21,886 nucleotides of DNA from Lachnospiraceae bacterium. Its GTDB lineage: Bacteria > Bacillota > Clostridia > Lachnospirales > Lachnospiraceae. The notes beneath the pieces were generated by a model. That model was not told the DNA's origin and ran no database searches. It saw only the letters and a program-made list of their open reading frames with translations. Position numbers and translations under genes: made by a program. The stretch lies in contig SFGF01000064.1 of NCBI GenBank assembly GCA_004556655.1, positions 1-21,886 of the forward strand, in the 5' to 3' direction. This document shows positions 6,703 to 14,600 of the stretch, piece by piece (the stretch's first letter is position 1; each line of letters opens with the position of its first letter).

Positions 6703-7707
6703 ATGAAAGCAAAAGAAGCAAGATTTTTTATGTTAAAGTTACAGTTATTTGCTGAACCAAACACACAGACAACAACATCTGATGGAATGTCAGTGGAGAT
6801 GAAAACTTATTACAGTGATTTTCTGATTGATATCGCTGGACCGGAACTTGTACATGACCAGTTCGCAGATAAATATGACATTCCGAAAAATGGTGGTAAA
6901 ACGATCGAGTTTCGTAAATATGACAATCTGAAACCGGCTCTCACACCACTGACAGAGGGCGTAACACCAGACGGAAGTAAATTAAATGTTACCAAGATTA
7001 CGTCCACTGTTGAACAGCGTGGAGATTACATTACATTATCCGACATGCTGATACTTACAGCTATTGATAATAATGTGATCCAGGCAACTAAAAAATTAGG
7101 AGCACAGGCAGGACTTACACTTGACTGCATGACGCGTGACGTGCTCTGTGGCGGAACATCTGTTTTCTATGCAAATGGGAAAACATCAAGATCACAGCTT
7201 ACAAAGGCAGATAAACTTGACCGTAATATTTTCTTTAAGGTTGCAGCGTACTTAAAAAAGATGAATGCACCTAAGATTGATGGAAGCTATGTAGCAATCA
7301 TTCATCCTTCCTGCTCAGCTGACGTTATGATGTCAGATGGATGGATTGATATTACAAAGTATAAAAATCCAGAACAGATTTATGAGGGAGAGATCGGTAA
7401 GATTGCCGGAATCCGTTTTGTGGAATCTTCAAATGCAAAAGTCTGGAAAGGAACAGAAGATAACTGCCCGGAGGGGCTTGCAGTATATTCCACGATTGTA
7501 GTAGGAAATGGCGCATATGGTACTACGAAAGTAACAGGAGGCGGATTACAGACAATCATCAAACAGTTGGGTGCAGGAGATGATCCGTTAAATCAGAGGG
7601 CTACAGTTGGATGGAAAGCGGTGAAAGCAACAGAACGTCTTGTAGAGCAGTATATGGTACGTATTGAATCATGTTCAGATGAATCCGAGAATGAGGAGGC
7701 AAATTAA
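6703..7707 (+). CDS. major capsid protein, N4-gp56 family
   Basis: Main shell protein, HK97-like fold by family. The product is 334 aa from ATG 6703; GGAGG at 6692-6696 is 6 nt upstream. It resembles the N4-gp56 major capsid family: YSDFLIDIAGPELVHDQFADKYDIPKNGGKTIEFRKYDNL near the N-terminus, GVTPDGSKLNVTKITSTVEQRGDY in the middle, and GAGDDPLNQRATVGWKA near the end. Residues 10-17 (MLKLQLFA) are an excellent Prp cleavage motif, so mature protein probably begins at Glu18. An internal ATG (6730) would start exactly at this motif but has no SD. The last codons overlap the next gene by one base (TAATG). Highly expressed status is inferred from its role and its strong SD. Confidence 0.93.
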   Translation: MKAKEARFFMLKLQLFAEPNTQTTTSDGMSVEMKTYYSDFLIDIAGPELVHDQFADKYDIPKNGGKTIEFRKYDNLKPALTPLTEGVTPDGSKLNVTKITSTVEQRGDYITLSDMLILTAIDNNVIQATKKLGAQAGLTLDCMTRDVLCGGTSVFYANGKTSRSQLTKADKLDRNIFFKVAAYLKKMNAPKIDGSYVAIIHPSCSADVMMSDGWIDITKYKNPEQIYEGEIGKIAGIRFVESSNAKVWKGTEDNCPEGLAVYSTIVVGNGAYGTTKVTGGGLQTIIKQLGAGDDPLNQRATVGWKAVKATERLVEQYMVRIESCSDESENEEAN

Positions 7708-8123
7708 TGAGCAAAGCAGAAGAAAATACACAGAAGGTAAGTGTGGAGGAGCTGGAAACAGCTCTTGCCAATGCCGAAGCAGAAAAAGATAAAGCAGTAG
7801 AAGCAGCTTTAAAACAGGCAGAGGCAGAAAAAGAAGCAGCGGTTCAGGAAGCATTGGAAGATTATAAGAAACAGCTTGCAAAAGCAGAGAAAACTTCCAC
7901 AAAAACAGAAACAAAGAAAGTCAAAATGATCACAATCAAGATTGATAAAAACAAAAGTGAGAGGGACGATGTTTTTGTGTGCGTAAATGGAAAGAACTTT
8001 CAAATCAAGAGGGGCGAATATGTTGAAGTACCGGAATATGTCTGCGAAGTTCTTGATAACATGAAAAAAATGGATGAGCTTGCGATTGAGAGAAGAGAAG
8101 AAGCAGCTAAAAATTTTGCCTAG
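7707..8123 (+). CDS. small capsid-associated protein with coiled coil (138 aa)
   Basis: Starts at ATG 7707 inside the capsid stop codon (TAATG) with GAGGAGG at 7693-7699, so translation is probably coupled to the capsid gene. Residues about 12-66 form a long Ala/Glu/Lys coiled coil (ALANAEAEKDKAVEAALKQ). Residues about 72-125 are a small beta-type domain: ITIKIDKNKSERDDVFVCVNG, then FQIKRGEYVEVPEYVCEVL. The second domain is common in proteins encoded straight after capsid genes in Firmicutes phages, though I know of no firm function. Possible roles are head decoration or head fibre; a coiled-coil stalk attached to a small surface domain would fit. It is followed directly by a terminator. Confidence 0.75.
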   Translation: MSKAEENTQKVSVEELETALANAEAEKDKAVEAALKQAEAEKEAAVQEALEDYKKQLAKAEKTSTKTETKKVKMITIKIDKNKSERDDVFVCVNGKNFQIKRGEYVEVPEYVCEVLDNMKKMDELAIERREEAAKNFA

Positions 8124-8130
8124 AACGGAA

Positions 8131-8165
8131 AGGGGATACGGAGTAGTTCCGTGTCCTCTTTTTTT
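8131..8165 (+). terminator. intrinsic terminator after the capsid genes
   Basis: A 12-bp stem pairs AGGGGATACGGA (8131-8142) with TCCGTGTCCTCT (8148-8159), with two G-U wobbles and a 5-nt loop, followed by a run of seven T (8159-8165). It begins 8 nt after the stop of the capsid-associated gene and ends just before the next ribosome-binding site. It probably lowers transcription of the tail genes relative to the capsid gene; no new promoter is evident after it. Confidence 0.85.
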
Positions 8166-8178
8166 AAGGAGAGAAGCT

Positions 8179-8559
8179 ATGACGGTAAATGAACTTATAA
8201 CAATGGTTGGGGAATTGAAACCAAATCAATTCGAAGACAATGTGCTGATCGGATGGCTCAATACGGTGGAAGGAAAGCTTATGAACGAGGTTTTCTGCAT
8301 GCGTGAAGAGGACGAGCGTATAACAGCACTTGATTACAGTAAATATGATGAGAAAACAAGCATGGATACAGAGTTATTAGCACCGGATCCATACACAGAT
8401 TTATATAAATATTATTTATTCAGCATGATTGATTTTACAAATGAAGAGATGGACAGATATACAAATTCCATGCTGATGTTCAACAACAGCTGGCAGGAAT
8501 TTGTTAATTACTGGTACAGAACGCACGGTACGGTGCTAACGGAGCGTTTTAAGGTTTAG
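8179..8559 (+). CDS. head-tail connector (adaptor)-like protein (126 aa)
   Basis: I choose ATG 8179, with AAGGAGAG at 8166-8173; extending upstream would run through the terminator hairpin, so longer starts are unlikely. The 126-residue product begins MTVNELITMVGELKPNQFED and is mainly helical, with a conserved-looking LLAPDPYTDLYKYYLFSMIDFTNEEMDRYTNSMLMFN and a final W-x2-FVNYWYRTHG. Length, all-alpha character and position after the capsid genes match the adaptor proteins that dock under the portal (gp6/gp4-like connectors); this is by position and fold guess, not a clear motif. The downstream gene is probably the next layer of the short tail. Confidence 0.7.
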   Translation: MTVNELITMVGELKPNQFEDNVLIGWLNTVEGKLMNEVFCMREEDERITALDYSKYDEKTSMDTELLAPDPYTDLYKYYLFSMIDFTNEEMDRYTNSMLMFNNSWQEFVNYWYRTHGTVLTERFKV

Positions 8560-8569
8560 GAGGGATGCT

Positions 8570-10390
8570 ATGCAGTTGCCGCAGTTAAATGTAAAAAATT
8601 CCAGCATCAATATTCTGAACACATTTATGGGATATAACCATAACAGCAGGATTGCGGATGGGGAATTTTATGATATGAAAAATCTCACCACAGACTACTT
8701 CCCTATGATGGCGGTAAGACCAAAGAGAGCAATCATAGAGCAGCTGGTCAATCCGATGGGAATGTTCGGATGCGATAAGGTAGTATTTGTGGATGATAAT
8801 AAACTTTATTATGACCAGGGATATGTGTGTGATCTGAAAAAGGAATGTGCAGGTAAAGAGCGCAGATTTGCAATGATAGGAGCGTATTTATGCGTGTTTC
8901 CTGACAAACTGATCTATAACACATATGACCAGACAGTGGATTATATGGAGAATGAAGTCACTACAACGACAGCACCGACGTTTTCTTTGTGTAAACTGGA
9001 TGGGACAGTATTTGATGAAACGAATACTTATACCGGGAATACAGCACCTGATACAGAAAAGTACAAGTATTGGATTGATACATCGCAGGACACGGTTGTG
9101 ATCAAGATGTGGAGCAGCAATACCAGCGAGTGGACATCAGTAGCCACTACATACGTGAAAGTATCGTCACCGGGAATCGGAAAAGGGTTCAAACAGTATG
9201 ATGCAGTCACTTTCAGTGGTGTGGATAAAACAGAAGCAATTTATAATGATTACAATTTTAACCAGTCCAACATATTGTATAGCTGTGATGATGATAATGT
9301 TGTGATCGTTGGATTTATCAATAAAGTGTTTACTAACAGTGGAAATATCACATTAAAACGAGAAGTCCCGGACATGGACTTTGTAGCAGAGATGGATAAC
9401 CGTGTATGGGGATGTTCGTCTGATAAGCATGAGATATATGCATGCAAGCAGGGAGATCCCAAAAACTGGAATTGTTTTATGGGTAATTCAGCGGATTCAT
9501 ACGCAGCGACTATCGGTACAGATGGAGATTTTACTGGGTGTATCAATTATATGGGGACTATATATTTCTTCAAAGATGCAGGTGTGCATTATTTATTCGG
9601 ATCAAAACCATCTGATTTCCAGATTAACTGGAAAACCTTAAGGGGAGTGCAGAAAGGCTCGGAAAAGAGCCTGGTAGTGCTGAATGAGTACCTTTATTAC
9701 AAAAGTCGGGATGGAATCTGTGTTTTTGATGGAAGCTCGCCGGAAAGTATCTCTGATGCGTTCGGAAAAGAGATTTATTATGATGCCACCGGAGGAGCTT
9801 TCCGGGATAAATATTATGTGTGCATGCGGAATAAGGACTATGAATACAGTATGTTTGTGTATGACAGTAAGAAAAGCGTCTGGATGAAGGAAGATAATAC
9901 AAATGCAAAGGGATTTGCCAGAACAGACGGTGCATTGTATCTGATCAATGAAAACAACGTTCTGCAGGTGATCAACTATGAAAAAATCTATACAAAATTG
10001 TTCCCGATGATAACCGGAGTACAAAAATACTGGTATCCGGGGGAAGACATCTATCCGGGGAACATCATGGAAGGAGAACTGGAGGATACCATCGAATGGA
10101 GCGCGGAAACCGGGCTGATTGGTCTGGAATCTCCATTTGCCAAGTATATCAAGAATTTCAAGATCAGACTGTATATTGATACACATGCATTTTTAAAGGT
10201 GGAAGTATCGTATGACAGTTCGGGCGCATGGGAAGAGTTGATGAAGTATTACAGCACAAGACCTAGAAGCCTGGAACTGCCGCTTAAGGTACGGAGATGT
10301 GACCATATGCAGTTACGGTTGTCCGGGAAAGGTGATGTAAGAATATACAGTATCGCAAAAGAGTATGAGGAAGGGAGCGGTAAACAGTGA
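8570..10390 (+). CDS. probable tail hub/nozzle protein, beta-propeller-like (606 aa)
   Basis: ATG 8570 follows AGGAGGG at 8558-8564. Another ATG at 8565 is out of frame. The N-terminus contains a pattern I associate with short-tailed Firmicutes phages: GEFYDMKNLTTDYFPMMAVRPKRA. The body shows about seven repeated beta units resembling propeller blades, for example KVVFVDDNKLYYD, GAYLCVFPDKLIY, MDNRVWGCS, MGTIYFFKDAGVHYLFG, NEYLYYKSRDGICVFDG, DKYYVCMRNKDYEYSMFVYD and DGALYLINENNVLQV. The C-terminus (residues about 535-600) is a beta domain with VEVSYDSSGAWEEL and RRCDHMQLRLSGKGDVRIYSI. Podovirus nozzles such as P22 gp10 and T7 gp12 are propeller-based, so a nozzle or stabilisation role is the best guess; sequence identity to those is not claimed. 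The stop overlaps the next gene's GTG start. Confidence 0.65.
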   Translation: MQLPQLNVKNSSINILNTFMGYNHNSRIADGEFYDMKNLTTDYFPMMAVRPKRAIIEQLVNPMGMFGCDKVVFVDDNKLYYDQGYVCDLKKECAGKERRFAMIGAYLCVFPDKLIYNTYDQTVDYMENEVTTTTAPTFSLCKLDGTVFDETNTYTGNTAPDTEKYKYWIDTSQDTVVIKMWSSNTSEWTSVATTYVKVSSPGIGKGFKQYDAVTFSGVDKTEAIYNDYNFNQSNILYSCDDDNVVIVGFINKVFTNSGNITLKREVPDMDFVAEMDNRVWGCSSDKHEIYACKQGDPKNWNCFMGNSADSYAATIGTDGDFTGCINYMGTIYFFKDAGVHYLFGSKPSDFQINWKTLRGVQKGSEKSLVVLNEYLYYKSRDGICVFDGSSPESISDAFGKEIYYDATGGAFRDKYYVCMRNKDYEYSMFVYDSKKSVWMKEDNTNAKGFARTDGALYLINENNVLQVINYEKIYTKLFPMITGVQKYWYPGEDIYPGNIMEGELEDTIEWSAETGLIGLESPFAKYIKNFKIRLYIDTHAFLKVEVSYDSSGAWEELMKYYSTRPRSLELPLKVRRCDHMQLRLSGKGDVRIYSIAKEYEEGSGKQ

Positions 10391-10575
10391 GTACGAGATT
10401 TGGTTATCCAAATATTAAGGTGGGAAAGTTATCAAATGAGCAGAATATACAGAATACAAAGGCATTTTTATATGCGTTCAGCGAAAGCACAAGCCAGTAT
10501 ATAGAGAATCTGGAAAACAAAGTAAACACATTGGAAGGCATTATTGAAAATATGGCCAAGAGCAAGGAGGTATAG
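10387..10575 (+). CDS. small coiled-coil virion protein (62 aa)
   Basis: GTG 10387 overlaps the preceding TGA as GTGA, so it is translationally coupled; GAGGAAGGGAG upstream (10368-10378) can serve as ribosome-binding site. The 62-residue product has an N-terminal segment STRFGYPNIKVGKLSNEQN and a C-terminal heptad helix (YIENLENKVNTLEGIIENM) likely to form a parallel coiled-coil trimer or dimer. No family is assigned. Its position between the probable nozzle and the Q-rich protein suggests a minor tail component or a chaperone for one of the neighbouring large proteins. Its end carries the AAGGAGG SD for the next gene. Confidence 0.65.
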   Translation: MSTRFGYPNIKVGKLSNEQNIQNTKAFLYAFSESTSQYIENLENKVNTLEGIIENMAKSKEV

Positions 10576-10576
10576 C

Positions 10577-11614
10577 ATGCCTATAAACGATATCAGTAGT
10601 ATTTTTTCACAGAACACAACAGCAGCAAAAAAGAAATTAGAGGATATTGAAGCAAATAAACCGGGACAGTATCACAGTAGTTGGAATGGAACAATCAACA
10701 GCCTGATGGATAAGATTGTGAACCAGAAGGACTTCTCCTATGATTTTAACGCAGATCCACTGTACCAGCAGTATAAGGATCAGTATACACAGCTTGGAAA
10801 ACAGGCGGCACTTGATACGCAGGCAAATGCGGCGGCATTGACCGGGGGATTCGGAAACAGCTATGCAGCCACAGCAGCAACACAGGCAAACCAGCAGTAT
10901 CTCACACAGTTAAATAATGTGATTCCACAGCTCTACAGCCTTGCAATGGACAAATATCAGATGGATACAGACAAGCTTTATAATCAGTTTTCTGCGGTTG
11001 GAAATCAGGAAGACAGAGAATATGGACAGTATCGGGATACCGTTACAGACTGGAAGGATGATAGGAACTATTACTACAACAAATACAATGATTCCATTGG
11101 AAATGACCAGTTTATCGCAAATTATAACCAGAGTGAGGATCAGTTTAACCAGAATATGGCATACAACCGGGAGAGAGATGCCATTGCAGATTCTCAGTGG
11201 CAGCAGCAGTTTGATTATAACAAGAGCAGGGATAACGTATCGGATTCTCAGTGGCAGCAGTCGTTTAATTACCAGCAACAGCGCGATAACGTTTCAGATT
11301 CCCAGTGGGAAAAGCAGTATGCGTTGTCGCTTGCGAAGTCCAAGAGTTCCGGAAGCAGTTCGTCTGGATCATCCGGAAGCAAATCAAGTGGTTCAAGAAA
11401 AAGTGGAAAAGGTTTAGAAAAAGAAATAAAGAAGGTGCAACAGGTAGATCAGTTTAATTACCTTTCAGGTAAATTTGGCAATATTGCAGATAAATCATAT
11501 GCAAATATGCTTGCTAGTAATGTGAATAAAGGAATTATTACGCAGGCAGAAGCAAATGCAATTTTAAAGAAAAAACAGCAGGAAATTTATACAGCCGCAA
11601 ATAAGAAAAAATAA
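10577..11614 (+). CDS. Q/N/Y-rich repeat virion protein, probable internal or ejected protein (345 aa)
   Basis: Starts at ATG 10577, with AAGGAGG at 10564-10570; an in-frame upstream ATG at 10544 lacks this SD. Residues about 60-140 carry a segment I recognise from short-tailed Firmicutes phages: ADPLYQQYKDQYTQLGKQAAL, then GGFGNSYAATAATQANQQYL, then VIPQLYSLAMDKYQMD. Residues 200-253 are three tandem 18-residue repeats (R-D-N-V-S-D-S-Q-W-Q-Q type). Residues about 254-280 form a Ser/Gly/Lys linker, and the C-terminal 60 residues are a compact helical domain (DKSYANMLASNVNKGIITQAEANAIL). The composition suggests a flexible or assembling protein. It sits directly before the giant gene, so the two may be packaged or ejected together. 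Function is inferred from position only. Confidence 0.7.
   Translation: MPINDISSIFSQNTTAAKKKLEDIEANKPGQYHSSWNGTINSLMDKIVNQKDFSYDFNADPLYQQYKDQYTQLGKQAALDTQANAAALTGGFGNSYAATAATQANQQYLTQLNNVIPQLYSLAMDKYQMDTDKLYNQFSAVGNQEDREYGQYRDTVTDWKDDRNYYYNKYNDSIGNDQFIANYNQSEDQFNQNMAYNRERDAIADSQWQQQFDYNKSRDNVSDSQWQQSFNYQQQRDNVSDSQWEKQYALSLAKSKSSGSSSSGSSGSKSSGSRKSGKGLEKEIKKVQQVDQFNYLSGKFGNIADKSYANMLASNVNKGIITQAEANAILKKKQQEIYTAANKKK
11174..11335 (+). repeat. three tandem 54-nt repeats (18 aa each)
   Basis: Units at 11174-11227, 11228-11281 and 11282-11335 encode RDAIADSQWQQQFDYNKS, RDNVSDSQWQQSFNYQQQ and RDNVSDSQWEKQYALSLA. The DSQW core is invariant and is written with slightly different codons in each copy, so the expansion is not very recent. 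Weaker related units (YNQSEDQFNQNMAYNRE) precede the first copy. Confidence 0.9.
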
Positions 11615-11625
11615 GGAGAAAGATT

Positions 11626-14600
11626 ATGAGAAGAAAGCAGATTACAGGTGCAGACTTATTATCTGAATTGCATAGTTATAATGGAAATGACAAGCGATAT
11701 AGTGAAAGCAAAGTAACAGAAGCGGCTAAGGCGGTGGATAATGGAAACTATCAAGAAAGTGAAACAGTAGCAGAATATGCAATGAAAAAATTGAAAGCCC
11801 ATTATGGTGTAGAAGATCAGGATAATAATGAGGATATCGCTCAGCTTGCACAATCTGGCTTGCAAAAATTAGAGCAGTACTATGGCACAAGGAATCAGAT
11901 GTCGTCTGTCAACACTATTCAGAGCGGAATACAGGAAGGTAATAACAAGTATTTCACAGATGCAGGAAAGCTCCCAACCAGCAGCAGAATCATCCAGACT
12001 ATGGATGACAGAGCAATTGAGGAGGCATTGCGTATTGCGAAAGGTGATCAACAGAGCCTGGACACAGAGTATCTTACAAAAAGCATGGACTCAAATCGGT
12101 ATGATGAATATACCGGAAAAAGAAGCTCATTACAGGAAAAAGTAGATGCGTATTCAATAGAAAAAGATAAAAGAGACAAGGAAAAAGAGGCTGTCAAACA
12201 GCAGGAAAAGGTAAATGCGTATATAAAAAAGCGTGAGGATGCTTTAAATTCATTGACAGATGAACAGAGACAGACATTGGAAGAATATGCAGAAGCAAAG
12301 AAAAATGTAGAGTCCAATATGGCATTTTCTGGCATGAACCAGAATTATGATACGAACATAGCAAAGAATAATGCAGAGTATATTTCTAGAATGGATCAGT
12401 CAAGGAAATTACTGGAGAAATCAGGTATAAAGAATGTAGATGTTCTTACACAGTATGTAAATGAGATTAACGATGAGAAGAAAACAATAGAAATGAATGA
12501 GGGAATACAGAAGGCTGTTAATGAGAATCCAATAGTAAATGGTATAGGAATGTCAGCAATAGATATTGCAATGTCACCGGCAGCAGGACTGACAGCGGCA
12601 GTAGAGACATTAAAAAGACCATATTATGCAGATCCAAGTGCACCTGTTAATACAAACTCGGATGCATATGCACTGACTAATTTTTCAAATGCGACAGAAA
12701 GTGCGGTCAGCGATAAGATTGATAATAAGTATGGACAGTTTGCATATGGAGTAGGTATGAGTACGGCAAAATCAGCATATTCTGTAGCACTGGGAAGTGA
12801 GATTGTTGGTGGTCTTGGATTGACAGGAAAAGCAGCGAAAACGGTTGGAAATATCGTAACTTTGCCGGAGTTTGGCGCATCTGCATATGCAACGACATTG
12901 CAGCAGGATCAGGCGAACGGAATCAGTACAGAAAATTCCATCAAGCACGCCACAGCCGCAGGTATTAATGAGATGCTGTTTGAGGTGGTATCTTTAGATC
13001 ATGCATGGGATATTCTGCATAGAAGCGGAAAAACAGCGGCAAAAGAAGCAATCGTGAGCACACTGGCACAGGCAGGAATCGAAGGAACAGAGGAAGGATT
13101 TACAGATATTGCAAATGCAATTGCGGATAACATCATCAATGGTGACCAGTCAGAGTACAACCGGAATGTACAGAATTATGTTTCCATGGGATATACAGAA
13201 CAGGAAGCAAAAGACATGGCAAGTAAAGATTTTATGGGCGAGATCGCACAGGATGTACTTGCAGGTGCTATTTCCGGTGGTATCATGGGTGGAATCACAA
13301 ATACGGCAAATGCTGTCAATTACCATAAGCTGGGGGCACATATCGAAACTACAACAGAATTAAAAAACAATGTATTGGATGTAGCAGAGCAGATGGATGA
13401 AAGAACAACTGCAAAACAGATCGTAGAGGAAAAGGGAAGAGAAAATCTTAATGCGGAAGATCTTGGAGCAATTGCACAGTCTATGGCAGAGGAATCTGGA
13501 AAGGATATTCAAGACGTATTGACAGAACGTTTTGCCGAGCTTGGCGAAACGAAACAGCAGGCAAGAAAAGATGCAAAGGAGATCATAAAAGCAGTCACGA
13601 CACCGAGTGAGGAGGTGACGAATGAAGAAAATGATACCAGGACACAAAAATTTGAAGCAAATCCGAACCTACCGACCGTATATGCAGAAACATTAGAAGG
13701 AAAGCATACTGCCGTAAATGACGCAATTAACAACGTTCAGAGCAGTTACCATTATGCGCAGATGGAGAAAAGGGGAAGAGAGAGTCATACAGGTGTCACA
13801 AGAGCAGTGGTGAAGAGTACGGGGGAAAAACAGATTGTGATCGATGTGCAGAACGTTTCTGGCAATCATGCAACCGTCCGCATGTCAAACGGCACACTGA
13901 AAGATTTGTCGGAGATTGAGATTCCAGACAGAAACCTGCAGCAGCTTTATAACTTTTCAACCACCATGGATACGGCAACAGTAGCCAATACACTAATCAA
14001 TAACTGGGATAATGAGGAAGTCGCACCTTATGTGCGTGCAAGTGCCGTATTTTATAATGCCGGAAAACTTGGAACAAGCTCATTTGAATCACTTATGAAC
14101 AACCCAAAGAATGCACAGCTTGTCATGAGTGTAAATAATCCGGCAACATTGAAAGCAATGTACACGCTCGGACAGAATAACAGCCAGAGAGCGGAAGTTG
14201 CACCGGTGCAACAGCAGAAAAATGTCAACGGATCAGAACAGACGGAGAAAACAGAGAGAGCCGGAAAGGTAGTTGACCTTAGAACAGATAAAGCGGATGG
14301 AAGAATGGCTGAGGTTGCGGAACGTGTTGCAAAGAAAACCGGACTGGAAATCACTTTGAATGATTCGCTGGAACATGGAGAAAACGGACATTTCAGTCAG
14401 GCATTATCGAGAATCGCCTTAAGCAGTACATCACACAATGAATACGAGACGCTGATTCACGAACTGAATGAATGGGCGAATACATATAACCCGGAAGGTA
14501 TGCGTAAGGTTATGGATACCGTATTGGATTATGCACAGACAAAAGAGGGCGCAACGTATCTGTCTGACAGAATCCAGAAATATTATGACACTTATAAGCG

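Noticed and set aside
3220..7600. Shared NDPLNQR/DDPLNQR motif in the large terminase C-terminus and the capsid protein
   Set aside because: Short, encoded with different codons, and DPLNQR is a usual motif of the capsid family; treated as coincidence.
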